NCBI GenBank assembly: GCA_017463985.1
Contig: JAFUEH010000001.1
Coordinates: 1 to 64,000 of the forward strand
DNA: 64,000 bases
DNA from: Eubacterium sp.
Lineage (GTDB): Bacteria; Bacillota; Clostridia; Oscillospirales; Acutalibacteraceae
Direction: 5' to 3'
Shown here: in pieces, positions 24,735 through 33,841 of the stretch
Position numbering within the stretch: position 1 is the stretch's first letter
Layout: every line of letters starts with the position of its first letter
Translations under genes and position numbers: made by a program
Notes under the pieces: generated by a model
Seen by the model: only the letters and a program-made list of their open reading frames with translations
What the model was told of the DNA's origin: nothing
The model's database searches: none

Positions 24735-27656
24735 TTAGTCTTTCATCATTTCTTCGATGTCTACGCCGTTACCGGTATGCGGATGCGTCTTGTGGAATTC
24801 CTTAGTCGCCTTGTTGTATTCCTTACGCTTTTTGCGCATTTCCTTCGCTTCCTCAGAGCCGCTGTGCAGCAGGATCTTAAAGGCGCGCGGGATAGCGTAC
24901 GCCGCCAGGCCGCCGACCTTGTCCTCCGCACGGCGCATGGTCGTTGCATCCGGATGGTCTCTGACAAGATGGATGGCGTCGAATTCGCACTTCGTGGTGC
25001 ACAGACCGCAGCCGATGCACTTATTCGGGTCAACAATGCTCAGACCGCAGCTCAGGCAGCGTGAGGTCTCGGTATGTACCTGCTCCTCCGTAAAGATCAG
25101 GCGGTTATCCACAAAGCCGTGCTTGTAGTCGATCGACGGATCAACTGGCGGCACCTGACGCTGCGCGGTATCGTAAGAATCGATCGCAATATTGTTCTTA
25201 TCCAGCTCCTTGAAGTAACGGCGGTCTCTCGCCAGCGTTTGAGAAACGTTGTTCTTCGACACAAAGCGTGAGAGCGATTCCGCCGCCTCGTGGCCCTGAC
25301 CGATCGCGTCGATCACGAACTTCGGTCCGGTATAGACGTCGCCGCCGACGAAAATGCACGGGTCGGCCGTCTGATAGGTAAAGGAATCGGCCACCGGATA
25401 ATTGCCGTGGTGGAAGGTCACCGCCGTGCCCTCGAGCAGGCTGCCCCACTCGATCGCCTGACCGATTGCAAAGACGACCTTATCGGCCGGTACGGTGATC
25501 GTATCCTCTTCATCATATTTCGGTGAGAAGCGGCCGGTTTCCGGATCGATCGTGGACAGACATTTCTTCAGGACAACGCCGGTCACCTTGCCGGCCTCGT
25601 CGGTCAGGATTTCCTTCGGTCCCCAGCCCGGATTGATCTTAACGGCTTCTTCCTCCGCCTCTTCAATTTCCTCCACAGAAGCAGGCATGGTCTCGCGCGA
25701 CTCGAGGCAATACATAGCGACCGTCTCCGCGCCCTTGCGCATCGCGGTTCTTGCGCAGTCGATCGCCACGTTACCGCCGCCGATCACGACGACATCGCCG
25801 CTCATATCTTTCGTGGTATCAGACAGTGCTTTTTCAAGGAACTTCACGGCGATCTCCGTGCCCTCGGCCGTATCGCCCGGTACGCCCGGCAGTCTGCCGC
25901 CCTGGCAGCCGATCGCAATATAGAAGGCCTCGTAGCCCTGTTCCTTCAGCTCGCTGATGGTCACGTCCTTGCCGACCTCAACGCCGCACTTGATCTCTAC
26001 GCCCAGCTCGCGGATAATATCGATCTCTGCGTCGATGACGTCCTTTTCGAGCTTAAAGGCAGGAATACCGTACGTCATCATACCGCCCGGCTTTTCGTTC
26101 TTTTCAAACACGGTCGGCTTGTAGCCCATCGTGGCAAGATAGTACGCCGCGGACAGACCGGCGGGACCTGCGCCAATGATGGCAATTTTGTCTTCCCACT
26201 CGCCGCTGACGCGCTTGGTGATCTTCTTTGGAATATATCTGGTCTCGGCGTGGAGATCACGCTCCGCCAGGAACTTCTTAACATCGTCGATGGCTACCGC
26301 CTTGTCGATCGTGCCTCTTGTGCAGGCATCCTCGCAGCGCTTATTACATACACGGCCGCAGATCGCCGGGAACGGATTCTCCAGCTTAATGAGCGCCAGC
26401 GCCTCGTCATAGCGGCCCTGGTTCGCCATCTTCAGATAACCCTGAATCGGCACGTGCGCCGGACAGGCGGACTTACAGGGAGCGGTACCGGTCTTATGGG
26501 TATTCACACGGGCGGTATCGCGGTAATTTTCATCCCAAGCGTACTTGCCCCAGCGGATTCTGTCCGGCAGAACCGCCTTCGGATACTTCACCTCGCTGCC
26601 GTCCTTTTGGCAGAGCTTCTGACCGAGCTTAACAGCGCCGGCAGGACAAACCTCTACGCAGCGGCCGCAGGCAACGCAGTTCTCCTTCGTTACGTTCGCG
26701 GTATACGCACTGCGCGACATATTCGGCGTATTGAACAGCAAGGAGGTACGCAGCGCGTTACAGATCTTGACGTTACAGTTACAGATATCGAAGATATGGT
26801 CAGAGCCGTCGATATTGGTGATCTGATGCACATAGCCGTTATCCTCTGCCTTCTGCAGGATCTCCAGCGCCTCTTCCTTGGTGATATAGTGCGCTCTGCC
26901 GGTCTCTACAGTATAGTCCGCCATATCACCGACCTGGATGCACCAATCGTCGCCGTCGTCTGTGCAGCCCTCACCGATTTCCGCACGGGAATAACGGCAG
27001 GAGCAGATACCGGCAGACAGGTGGCCCTCATATTTTTGCAGCCAGTAAGAAATCTTTTCAAGGCTGACAGCCTCACGGTTAGCATTGACCTCTTTTTCTA
27101 CCGGAATGACGTGCATACCGATACCGTCGCCTCCGGGAGGCACCATAGAGGTGATATGCTCCAGCGGCAGGAAGGTCATACGCTCAAACATCTTAGCGAC
27201 CGGCGGATTCTTCTTGATTCTGTCCACCGAGGAGTTAAACAGCTCCGCGCTGCCCGGTACAAAGTAGCTGGTGCGGTAACGGATCTCCTTCGGCGCGCCC
27301 TCGATCGGGCCGTTGTCGTCGTAATGATCGCCGTAGTCGTATTCCACAAAGCCGTGATAGCAAAGCTGGTCCAGCGTTTCCCTTACCTTTTGCTCGCTCA
27401 TCTTCTTGTTCATGGCGCACAGCTGCTCAAAGGTGTACCACTTACGCTGCTTCATGGACAGGGCGATATCCACCTCGTCCTCGCTGAGCACCTCGCGCAG
27501 GCCCCAGTATTCCTCGTCCGTGGTCTTTAAGCCAAAAATTTTATGCGGTACGTTATCGGTAATTTTTGCGCCGAGCTTGGCATACTTCTTTTGCTTCTGC
27601 TCCTCGCCGTCATACTTCGATTTGGTAGCCGGCATCTTGTCATAGGTTTCAGGCAT
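24735..27656 (-). CDS. Multi-iron-sulfur, GltD-like FAD/NAD(P) oxidoreductase (paralogue 1)
   Basis: 973 residues. N-terminal ~210 residues include a probable winged-helix segment; then a cysteine-rich part (CSCR near 218-221, CNC near 292-294), a ferredoxin motif CVACGRCVEVCP (327-338), and a GltD-like part: cysteine sites CKSACPAH (394-401) and CGRVCNKRCEDAC (433-445), FAD site IGAGPAG (494-500), NADPH site VIGGGNVAIDCA, and a C-terminal ferredoxin CIGCGLCTTKCE. Proteins of this type pass electrons between NAD(P)H and ferredoxin-like partners. The start at 27656 has AAGGAG upstream. It is 60% or so alike in layout to the 29392 gene product, which I take as a duplication. Confidence 0.8.
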   Translation of the reverse strand: MPETYDKMPATKSKYDGEEQKQKKYAKLGAKITDNVPHKIFGLKTTDEEYWGLREVLSEDEVDIALSMKQRKWYTFEQLCAMNKKMSEQKVRETLDQLCYHGFVEYDYGDHYDDNGPIEGAPKEIRYRTSYFVPGSAELFNSSVDRIKKNPPVAKMFERMTFLPLEHITSMVPPGGDGIGMHVIPVEKEVNANREAVSLEKISYWLQKYEGHLSAGICSCRYSRAEIGEGCTDDGDDWCIQVGDMADYTVETGRAHYITKEEALEILQKAEDNGYVHQITNIDGSDHIFDICNCNVKICNALRTSLLFNTPNMSRSAYTANVTKENCVACGRCVEVCPAGAVKLGQKLCQKDGSEVKYPKAVLPDRIRWGKYAWDENYRDTARVNTHKTGTAPCKSACPAHVPIQGYLKMANQGRYDEALALIKLENPFPAICGRVCNKRCEDACTRGTIDKAVAIDDVKKFLAERDLHAETRYIPKKITKRVSGEWEDKIAIIGAGPAGLSAAYYLATMGYKPTVFEKNEKPGGMMTYGIPAFKLEKDVIDAEIDIIRELGVEIKCGVEVGKDVTISELKEQGYEAFYIAIGCQGGRLPGVPGDTAEGTEIAVKFLEKALSDTTKDMSGDVVVIGGGNVAIDCARTAMRKGAETVAMYCLESRETMPASVEEIEEAEEEAVKINPGWGPKEILTDEAGKVTGVVLKKCLSTIDPETGRFSPKYDEEDTITVPADKVVFAIGQAIEWGSLLEGTAVTFHHGNYPVADSFTYQTADPCIFVGGDVYTGPKFVIDAIGQGHEAAESLSRFVSKNNVSQTLARDRRYFKELDKNNIAIDSYDTAQRQVPPVDPSIDYKHGFVDNRLIFTEEQVHTETSRCLSCGLSIVDPNKCIGCGLCTTKCEFDAIHLVRDHPDATTMRRAEDKVGGLAAYAIPRAFKILLHSGSEEAKEMRKKRKEYNKATKEFHKTHPHTGNGVDIEEMMKD

Positions 27657-27690
27657 AGCTTTTCTCCTTTTCTCATTCGTTCCTATTCCG

Positions 27691-27711
27691 CTAACTGTCA
27701 GCAACAGTTAG
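27691..27711. promoter_or_regulatory. 21-bp palindrome in the flavoprotein 5' region
   Basis: CTAACTGT-CAGCA-ACAGTTAG, perfect 8-bp arms, between promoter and start codon of the 27656 gene. Candidate repressor operator. Confidence 0.45.
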
Positions 27712-27725
27712 TATTTCACATATAC

Positions 27726-27754
27726 ATTATAAAAGAAAAGCCGCCGTAATGCAA
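27726..27754 (-). promoter_or_regulatory. Sigma-A promoter of flavoprotein paralogue 1
   Basis: Minus-strand TTGCAT, 17-bp spacer, TATAAT. Confidence 0.65.
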
Positions 27755-27802
27755 TAACCATTTACCCTTTTTTCGTACAAAAAGCAGTAATATAAATAGG
27801 TA

Positions 27803-28807
27803 TTAATTGAAAAACTGATAATCTACCGGCACCAGCTGAACAGTGATCCAATCTCCTTCCGCTTCAAAGCGTACGCCGACGGTGCTGACAGCGGTTGTGC
27901 CATCCTTAAAATGCACGGTAAAGACAATGTCGCTGTCCGCATCGGCAAAATCAAAGGCAGGGTTACGGTTCAGCATCGTCTCAAAATCCTCTTTGAACCG
28001 CCAGTAAAAGTCGCACATATTATTCATTCCGATTTTTTCACCGACGGCCGCGTCCTTGCGATAATCCTCACCGCTGACCGTAAAATTACCGTAAAGGAAC
28101 GGGTCAACCTCGCTCAGCGCTTCGTCAAACACCAAGCTGTCATTAAAGCGCATGGCGCCGGCGTTATTAAACTCAGGCTCCAGGTAATCGCTGTCACAGC
28201 TGACGTCAATACGCTCGATTTGTTCTGCGTCTGCGTCCAGCCGCAGCGGACAACCGCTATCGTTCACCGGATAGATATTGCTCCAGGTAAAGATGATCCG
28301 GTCACCGGCGTCAATAATATCCTGTGCGCCGTAATCCTTGAACTCGTCGTATTCCGATGTCGCCAGCGACACCGGCAGAATCTCGTCAACGCCCGCCAAC
28401 TCACAGCCCCTTTTATACGCCTGCCGAACCTCTTCCTCCGTCATACCGCTGATATTACAAGCATAAAGATGACCGGCGCAAAAGCCGTCACCCTCCAGCA
28501 ATTTTTCTTGCGTTACGCCGTTCTCGTCAGCATAAGCGACCAGTATACCGCCCGGTGCCCGAACGGACGTGCTCTCTGTAACAGACGGTCGGAACGGTAA
28601 GGCAACACGGCCGCCGAAGGCTGACGCCGTCACGACCGACAGCACCATCACCGCGCACAGCAAACCGGCAGCTGCCGCGATCGGCCGGCGACGCTTTGCC
28701 GCCGGTTTTCGGGAAGCCTGTACCGCGGCTTCCACGCGTGTTTTCATGCAAGCGTCCGGCGTGACCAATTCCATACTTTTTTGAAATTCATTTTTAGACA
28801 TTTTCAT
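27803..28807 (-). CDS. Membrane protein, probable anti-sigma-type partner of the ECF sigma factor
   Basis: 334 residues. The first ~40 residues are cytoplasmic and basic (KPAAKRRRP), followed by one membrane segment (about 43-64) and a ~265-residue outside domain (YADENGVTQEKLLEGDGFCAGHLYACN ...) with no recognised fold. Its start overlaps the end of the sigma-factor gene by 14 bases, the usual arrangement for a membrane regulator of an ECF sigma factor. There is no clear zinc-binding anti-sigma motif, so the role rests on context. GGAGGGTT precedes the start; ATG at 28801 is an alternative. Confidence 0.65.
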   Translation of the reverse strand: MKMSKNEFQKSMELVTPDACMKTRVEAAVQASRKPAAKRRRPIAAAAGLLCAVMVLSVVTASAFGGRVALPFRPSVTESTSVRAPGGILVAYADENGVTQEKLLEGDGFCAGHLYACNISGMTEEEVRQAYKRGCELAGVDEILPVSLATSEYDEFKDYGAQDIIDAGDRIIFTWSNIYPVNDSGCPLRLDADAEQIERIDVSCDSDYLEPEFNNAGAMRFNDSLVFDEALSEVDPFLYGNFTVSGEDYRKDAAVGEKIGMNNMCDFYWRFKEDFETMLNRNPAFDFADADSDIVFTVHFKDGTTAVSTVGVRFEAEGDWITVQLVPVDYQFFN

Positions 28808-29267
28808 AACCCTCCAGCTCTTTCTTTAACAGTGCTCTGCCCCGTTTCAGCCGCATTTTCACTGCCGATTGACTGATTTTCAGTGTTTGCGCGATTTCGG
28901 CAACCGAGCAACCGTAGTAATAATACAGTAAGATCACGGTTTTGTAGGAGGACGGAAGCGCTACCACCTTGCCAAGTGTATCTAAGTGAAGCTCCCTGTC
29001 CGGTTCCTCCTGCGCGAGCGACAGGTTCTCCAGCGCGCACGCTCTTCTTGACGGTGATTTCAGCATATTCCGACAGCGGTTCTGCGTCGCTCTGATCAAC
29101 CAGGCCTTCTCGTGCGTTTCGCTCTTAAAAGGCGACGAATGACGGAAATAACTGATGAACACCTCCTGCACAGCGTCCTCGCTGTCCGCAGTGTTGCCGA
29201 AATACATAAAAGCTATTTTAAAGAGCATATCGGCATACTGCTCATACACCTCGTCAAAGCTTTTCAC
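28794..29267 (-). CDS. ECF-family RNA polymerase sigma factor
   Basis: 157 residues. Region 2 (YADMLFKIAFMYFGNTADSEDAVQEVFISYF) and region 4 with its helix-turn-helix (GCSVAEIAQTLKISQSAVKMRLKRGRALLKKEL) are both present. It directs RNA polymerase to a small set of promoters in response to an envelope signal sensed by the downstream membrane protein. The start is GTG at 29267, with GGAGGGAGATAGC upstream. It lies between two paralogous flavoprotein genes on the same strand but is separated from paralogue 2 by a terminator. Confidence 0.9.
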   Translation of the reverse strand: MKSFDEVYEQYADMLFKIAFMYFGNTADSEDAVQEVFISYFRHSSPFKSETHEKAWLIRATQNRCRNMLKSPSRRACALENLSLAQEEPDRELHLDTLGKVVALPSSYKTVILLYYYYGCSVAEIAQTLKISQSAVKMRLKRGRALLKKELEGYENV

Positions 29268-29326
29268 GCTATCTCCCTCCTTTCACTATTAATACAACCG
29301 AGGGCGTCGATCGGTCACAAAAAATA

Positions 29327-29353
29327 AGCGGAGAAAACTCCCCGCTTATCTTA
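29327..29353 (-). terminator. Terminator after flavoprotein paralogue 2
   Basis: ATAAGCGG arms with one bulge, followed on the minus strand by TTATTTTTTG. Confidence 0.7.
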
Positions 29354-29391
29354 TTATATACGATGCAATTTTATGTATCGGTGACAGTATG

Positions 29392-32199
29392 TTACACCTG
29401 CGGTTTGCCGGTCATCTTACGCTTCATGATCTTCATGGAACGCTTGAGAGCATACGGGCCGACGACCTTCATCATTTCCTCGGCAGTATGCATATCGCTC
29501 GCCTGCGGAATATCTCTGGAAAGATGGATCGCGTCGAACTCACAGCGTGTTGTGCAAAGACCGCAGCCAACGCACTGGTTCAGGTCAACGGTGGTAGCGC
29601 CGCAGCCAAGGCAACGGCTTGCCTCGATCTTGATCTGCTCCTCGGTGAACGGTTCACGGAGATCCTCGTACGTCTTAAGCGGATCGCCGTCGCGCATACC
29701 CGGCGCCTGACGGTCAGCATTGTCGTAAGAATCCACACGGATATCGTCACGGTCCAGCTCGATGAACTGGCGTAAATCTCTGCCGATCGTGAGCGACTGA
29801 CCGGGATGTACGAAACGGTTGATGGAGACCATGCCTTCCTTGCCCTCTGCAATGGCGTCGATCGCAAAGCGTGCGCCATGGTAAATGTCGCCGCCGACAA
29901 AGATATCCGGCTCGCCGGTCTGATAGGTGACAGGATCTGCTACCGCCGTACCGTTACGGTTCAGCTCTACCTTCGAGCCCTTCAGGAGCTCGCCCCATTC
30001 CGCGCTCTGGCCGATCGCCATCAGCACGTTGCTGCATTCGATCGTGACAGTATCCTCTTCGTCATACTGCGGTGCAAAGCGATGCTGGTCGTCAAAGACG
30101 GACAGGCACTTCTTAAAGACGATCGCCTTCACCGTACCGTCCTCATTTTTAAGCACTTCCTTCGGACCCCAGCCGTTCATAATGGTAATGCCCTCTTCCT
30201 CAACCTCGGCAATTTCATCCTTCGCAGCCGGCATTTCGTCGCGCTGTTCAAGGCAGAGCATGGTGACCTTACCGCTGGCTGCTCTTGCGGCCGTTCTCGC
30301 CACGTCAGCCGCCACGTTACCGCCGCCGACAACGACAACGTCGCCGTCAAGCTGGATGCTCTCATCCTGGTTGATCCTTCTCAGGAAGGAGACGCCGCTT
30401 TCTACGCCCTCGGCGTCCTCGCCGTCAACGCCGGCAAGGCGGCCGCCCTGCAGACCGATGGCGATATAAAACGCCTTATAACCTTGAGCACGCAGCTCGT
30501 CAAGCGTAATGTCCTTACCGACCTCAACGCCGCACTTGATCTCAGCACCCATCTTCTTAATAATATCGATCTCAGCCTCGACAACCTTTTTGTCCAGACG
30601 GAAATTCGGGATACCGTTCGTGAGCATACCGCCCGGGCGGCTTTCGCGTTCAAATACGGTAACGGGATAGCCCTCGGTTCTGAGGTAATAGGCCGCGGAC
30701 AGACCGGCAGGACCGGCGCCGATCACGGCTACTTTATAATCATCCCACTGCTCACCGACACCGTTGAAGCATACCTCGGGGATATAATCGTCACCTGCAT
30801 CCAGCTCACGGTAAGCCAGGAACTTCTTGATTTCATCAATCGCAACCGGCTTGTCGATCAGGCCTCTTGTACAGCGATCCTCACAGCGTCTGTTGCAGAC
30901 AGCGCCGCAGACAGCCGGGAACGGGTTATCCTGACGGATGAGCTTGAGCGCTTCCTTATATCTGCCCTCGGCAGCCATCTTGATATAGCCCTGTACAGCC
31001 AGATGAGCCGGACAGGCAGTCTTACAGGGGGACGTACCCTGATCATAGCAGTTGATCTTATTGTGGTCGCGGTAGTCCTTATCCCACTGCTCCTCGCCCC
31101 ACGGAAGATCATCCGGCAGGTCATGCATCGGATATACTACCTTAGAGCCGTCCTTCTTGCACAGCTTTTGGCCAAGTCTTGCCGCACCGGCAGGACAAAC
31201 CTCTACGCACTTACCGCAAGCCACACACTTCTCCGGCTCAACGTGCGCTCTGTAAGCAGAACGGGACATATTCGGGGTATTAAACAGCTGAGAGGTTCTC
31301 AGACCGTAGCAGCTGCCCGGTGAACAGTTACAGATACCGACGATCTTATCGGGACCGTCCAGATTGGTGATCTGGTGAACGTAGCCCTTCTTTTCGGAGC
31401 GCAGAATGATTTCCAGCGCTTCCTCACGGGTGATATAGCGCGCGTCCTTGCCGGATTCCACCAGGAACTCAGCCATATCACCGAGCGCGATACACATGTG
31501 TCCCTCAATATCACCGACGCCCTCGCCTCTGATGCGCTGCGCCTTACGGCAGGCGCATACCATGGAGCAGAACTTATCATACTTATTCAGCCAATGAGAA
31601 AGATGCTCTACGGAAACAGAGGTGCTCTCATGCTCGATCGCCTTTTCAACCGGAATAACGTGCATACCGATACCGGCGCCTCCGGGAGGGATCAGCTTGG
31701 AGGCAAGCTCCAGCGGCTCCTGCGGCGCCAGGTTGAACATGGTGGCCACCTCCGGATTGGTGTCCGGCAGGGTTTTGTGTTCCACCATATATTCGCCGGA
31801 GCCTACTACCCACTTGGGGATCAGGAACTGACGCTCTCTGTCAGGATTTTCTCTGTTTTGCTCCAGCAGACCGATCCACAAAATGTGGTCAACGATCTTT
31901 TGCGCTTCCTCCACGCTCATGTTGTTGCGCTTCGCCAGCTCACCGATCCGGAGCGGCACACGGCGCTTTTTGAAGCTGAGCATGAACTTGACCTCTTCCT
32001 TGGTGAGCAGGCGGTCCAGAATCCAGAAATCCATGTGGTTTTCCTTCATGCCGCCGGGCAGCTTACGGGGAATATTGTCCGTAATCATCAGGGCGAGCTT
32101 CATCACGAGCTTTTTCTTTTCAGGGTCGTCGCAGTGGTAATCCGTAAGCGGAAAGTCTTTTTCGTTTACATGGATCGCCGGATTGACATCTCTTGGCAT
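29392..32199 (-). CDS. Multi-iron-sulfur, GltD-like FAD/NAD(P) oxidoreductase (paralogue 2)
   Basis: 935 residues with the same layout as the 24735 protein: N-terminal helical/winged-helix region, CACRKAQ and CNCSPGSC sites, ferredoxin CVACGKCVEVCP, GltD-type cysteine sites CKTACPAH and CGAVCNRRCEDRC, FAD motif IGAGPAG, NADPH motif VVGGGNVAADVA, and a C-terminal ferredoxin CVGCGLCTTRCE. It begins at 32199 after AAGGAGAAAAAGTT. Two such large copies in 8 kb suggest separate partner proteins or growth conditions. It stands alone on its transcript, with its own promoter and terminator. Confidence 0.8.
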   Translation of the reverse strand: MPRDVNPAIHVNEKDFPLTDYHCDDPEKKKLVMKLALMITDNIPRKLPGGMKENHMDFWILDRLLTKEEVKFMLSFKKRRVPLRIGELAKRNNMSVEEAQKIVDHILWIGLLEQNRENPDRERQFLIPKWVVGSGEYMVEHKTLPDTNPEVATMFNLAPQEPLELASKLIPPGGAGIGMHVIPVEKAIEHESTSVSVEHLSHWLNKYDKFCSMVCACRKAQRIRGEGVGDIEGHMCIALGDMAEFLVESGKDARYITREEALEIILRSEKKGYVHQITNLDGPDKIVGICNCSPGSCYGLRTSQLFNTPNMSRSAYRAHVEPEKCVACGKCVEVCPAGAARLGQKLCKKDGSKVVYPMHDLPDDLPWGEEQWDKDYRDHNKINCYDQGTSPCKTACPAHLAVQGYIKMAAEGRYKEALKLIRQDNPFPAVCGAVCNRRCEDRCTRGLIDKPVAIDEIKKFLAYRELDAGDDYIPEVCFNGVGEQWDDYKVAVIGAGPAGLSAAYYLRTEGYPVTVFERESRPGGMLTNGIPNFRLDKKVVEAEIDIIKKMGAEIKCGVEVGKDITLDELRAQGYKAFYIAIGLQGGRLAGVDGEDAEGVESGVSFLRRINQDESIQLDGDVVVVGGGNVAADVARTAARAASGKVTMLCLEQRDEMPAAKDEIAEVEEEGITIMNGWGPKEVLKNEDGTVKAIVFKKCLSVFDDQHRFAPQYDEEDTVTIECSNVLMAIGQSAEWGELLKGSKVELNRNGTAVADPVTYQTGEPDIFVGGDIYHGARFAIDAIAEGKEGMVSINRFVHPGQSLTIGRDLRQFIELDRDDIRVDSYDNADRQAPGMRDGDPLKTYEDLREPFTEEQIKIEASRCLGCGATTVDLNQCVGCGLCTTRCEFDAIHLSRDIPQASDMHTAEEMMKVVGPYALKRSMKIMKRKMTGKPQV

Positions 32200-32254
32200 A
32201 ACTTTTTCTCCTTATTCCATATTTACTACCGAATAGATAGACTATTACGAATTC

Positions 32255-32283
32255 ATTATATACTAATTTTTTTGCTATTGCAA
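32255..32283 (-). promoter_or_regulatory. Sigma-A promoter of flavoprotein paralogue 2
   Basis: Minus-strand TTGCAA, 17-bp spacer, TATAAT followed by GAATT. The same -10 context (TATATAATGAATT) recurs at 39194-39222. Confidence 0.65.
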
Positions 32284-32320
32284 TACCCACTTCTTAGACA
32301 GCGCACTTCTTTTTAGTCCT

Positions 32321-32438
32321 GTGCAGCTGAAAATAGAGTTGAATTTTCACGTTTCAACCGCTGGTTGAAGAATTTTCAAGCATCGGGTTATTGCATACCA
32401 ATGTTCTTCCAGTTAAAATAATAACCGTAGCGCTGCAC
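32321..32438 (+). promoter_or_regulatory. Promoter and inverted repeats before the XRE regulator
   Basis: TTGCAT (32391-32396), 17-bp spacer, TAAAAT (32414-32419) form a promoter. GGTTATT/AATAACC arms enclose it (32387-32393, 32419-32425). A perfect TTCAACC-GCT-GGTTGAA repeat lies upstream (32353-32369), and GTGCAGC/GCTGCAC bounds the set (32321-32327, 32432-32438). Such repeats suit autoregulation by the downstream HTH protein. Confidence 0.5.
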
Positions 32439-32466
32439 AAAATTTAACACAACATGAGGTGATTTT

Positions 32467-33561
32467 ATGCAACTTTATTTCAGCGAAAGCATTAAGCGGC
32501 TGCGCAAGGAGCGCGAGCTAACTCAGGAGTCGTTGGCGGATTTCCTCGGCGTGACCTTTCAGGCTGTCAGCAAATGGGAACGCGGCGAAAGCTATCCCGA
32601 TATTGAGCTGCTGCCGACGATCGCGGATTTCTTTTCCGTGTCTACCGACGAGCTGCTCGGCGTTGATCGGGCAAAAAACGAAGCGGAAATTCTTCGCATC
32701 ATTGAGGCGTATGACAATCTCACGGACGACGAAGCAAAGCACTGCATCATTGTCGATGCCATGAAAAAATTCCCCAACGATTTTCGGCTCCAGTTGCGCC
32801 GCATGAGCGATTTAGCATTTTACAAGAAAGGCACCGATTTTCATGATAACCTGCCAAAGGTCCGTGCAATCTACGACAACATCCAAAGCTATTGCCGGAT
32901 CGACACCGTTCGTATTTGTGCAAAGCGCTATTTAGCAATTTATTACAGTATGCTTTCAGAATATGAAGACAGCGGTATCACGTTTGATGATTGCGAAAAG
33001 ATCATCAATGAAATGCCGTATATGCGCGACGGTCAGGAGTTTTTGCGTTCTTATCTGTTTCCGCACGATACGGAGGCGTGGAAAGAGCATGATAGGGAAG
33101 CCATTGAAGAAGAGATCAGTCTTTTATGCCACGGTATTGCGCATCTTTTTGACGTCACGGACGAAAGCAATCATATTGACGACTTGATCAACGGCGTTCA
33201 AACAGAGATCCAACTGCTGCAGCTGTTTTACGATGACGGCAATTACGGACGGGCATGGCGCAATATCATTTTTTCCTACGGCTATCTTGGCTATTTGTAC
33301 TGTAAAACAGGTGATACAAAAAACGGTCTCCGTTTCTTCAGAAAGGAGGCCGCGCTTGCTAAGCAGTTTGACAGTCTTGAGAGAATAACGGTGATGCACT
33401 CGCGCTTTTTTGAAGGACGGGAATTTGATAAGCACACTCTCGGCAGCACCTTTGTTGCCTGCAGCAGGGTAAAATATCTTTTGGAGGAAAAATATCCGTT
33501 GCTCGATGCCTTCAAGGCGACGCCGGCATTTCAGGAACTCGTTCACAGCTTATCGGCATAA
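32467..33561 (+). CDS. XRE-family transcriptional regulator with large C-terminal sensor region
   Basis: 364 residues. N-terminal Cro/C1-type helix-turn-helix (about 6-62: LRKERELTQESLADFLGVTFQAVSKWERGESYPD), followed by ~300 residues of helical, probably TPR-like repeats that likely bind a peptide or other ligand. The start has GAGGTGATTTT upstream. Inverted repeats in its promoter suggest self-regulation. A target could be the adjacent flavoprotein or glycosyltransferase genes, but nothing in the sequence proves this. The stop codon lies within a duplicated 18-bp sequence. Confidence 0.85.
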   Translation: MQLYFSESIKRLRKERELTQESLADFLGVTFQAVSKWERGESYPDIELLPTIADFFSVSTDELLGVDRAKNEAEILRIIEAYDNLTDDEAKHCIIVDAMKKFPNDFRLQLRRMSDLAFYKKGTDFHDNLPKVRAIYDNIQSYCRIDTVRICAKRYLAIYYSMLSEYEDSGITFDDCEKIINEMPYMRDGQEFLRSYLFPHDTEAWKEHDREAIEEEISLLCHGIAHLFDVTDESNHIDDLINGVQTEIQLLQLFYDDGNYGRAWRNIIFSYGYLGYLYCKTGDTKNGLRFFRKEAALAKQFDSLERITVMHSRFFEGREFDKHTLGSTFVACSRVKYLLEEKYPLLDAFKATPAFQELVHSLSA

Positions 33562-33584
33562 TCCAAACTTATCAGCATAATCCA

Positions 33585-33610
33585 ACAGCCTTCGGTTCCC
33601 CGAAGGCTGT
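33585..33610 (+). terminator. Hairpin after the XRE gene
   Basis: Perfect 11-bp stem ACAGCCTTCGG/CCGAAGGCTGT, loop TTCC, but no T run follows, so termination may be weak. The 230 bases from here to the glycosyltransferase stop codon hold no convincing gene. Confidence 0.5.
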
Positions 33611-33841
33611 CATACTGTAACCATTAGTGTGTGCCATTTTAATACAGGCAAAAGCAAAGCAAGCAGGTGACTCGTCACGCCCAAAGAAGTCCTTGCCGGC
33701 CAAACATTTGTTTTAGCGGTTATCCCAGTGCTTTTGTCATCCACCTGAAAAGTAAAAAACATCTCGTCAATAAAATATATGCTACTTTTTGTTTTGTATT
33801 GTAATACTGTGGCGCACGGACAAAATAGGAATGTTGCGCCT

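Noticed and set aside
26250-27530. 426-codon plus-strand frame, and 505 codons at 29806-31323
   Set aside because: Both are shadows of the two iron-sulfur flavoprotein genes and encode no recognisable domain.
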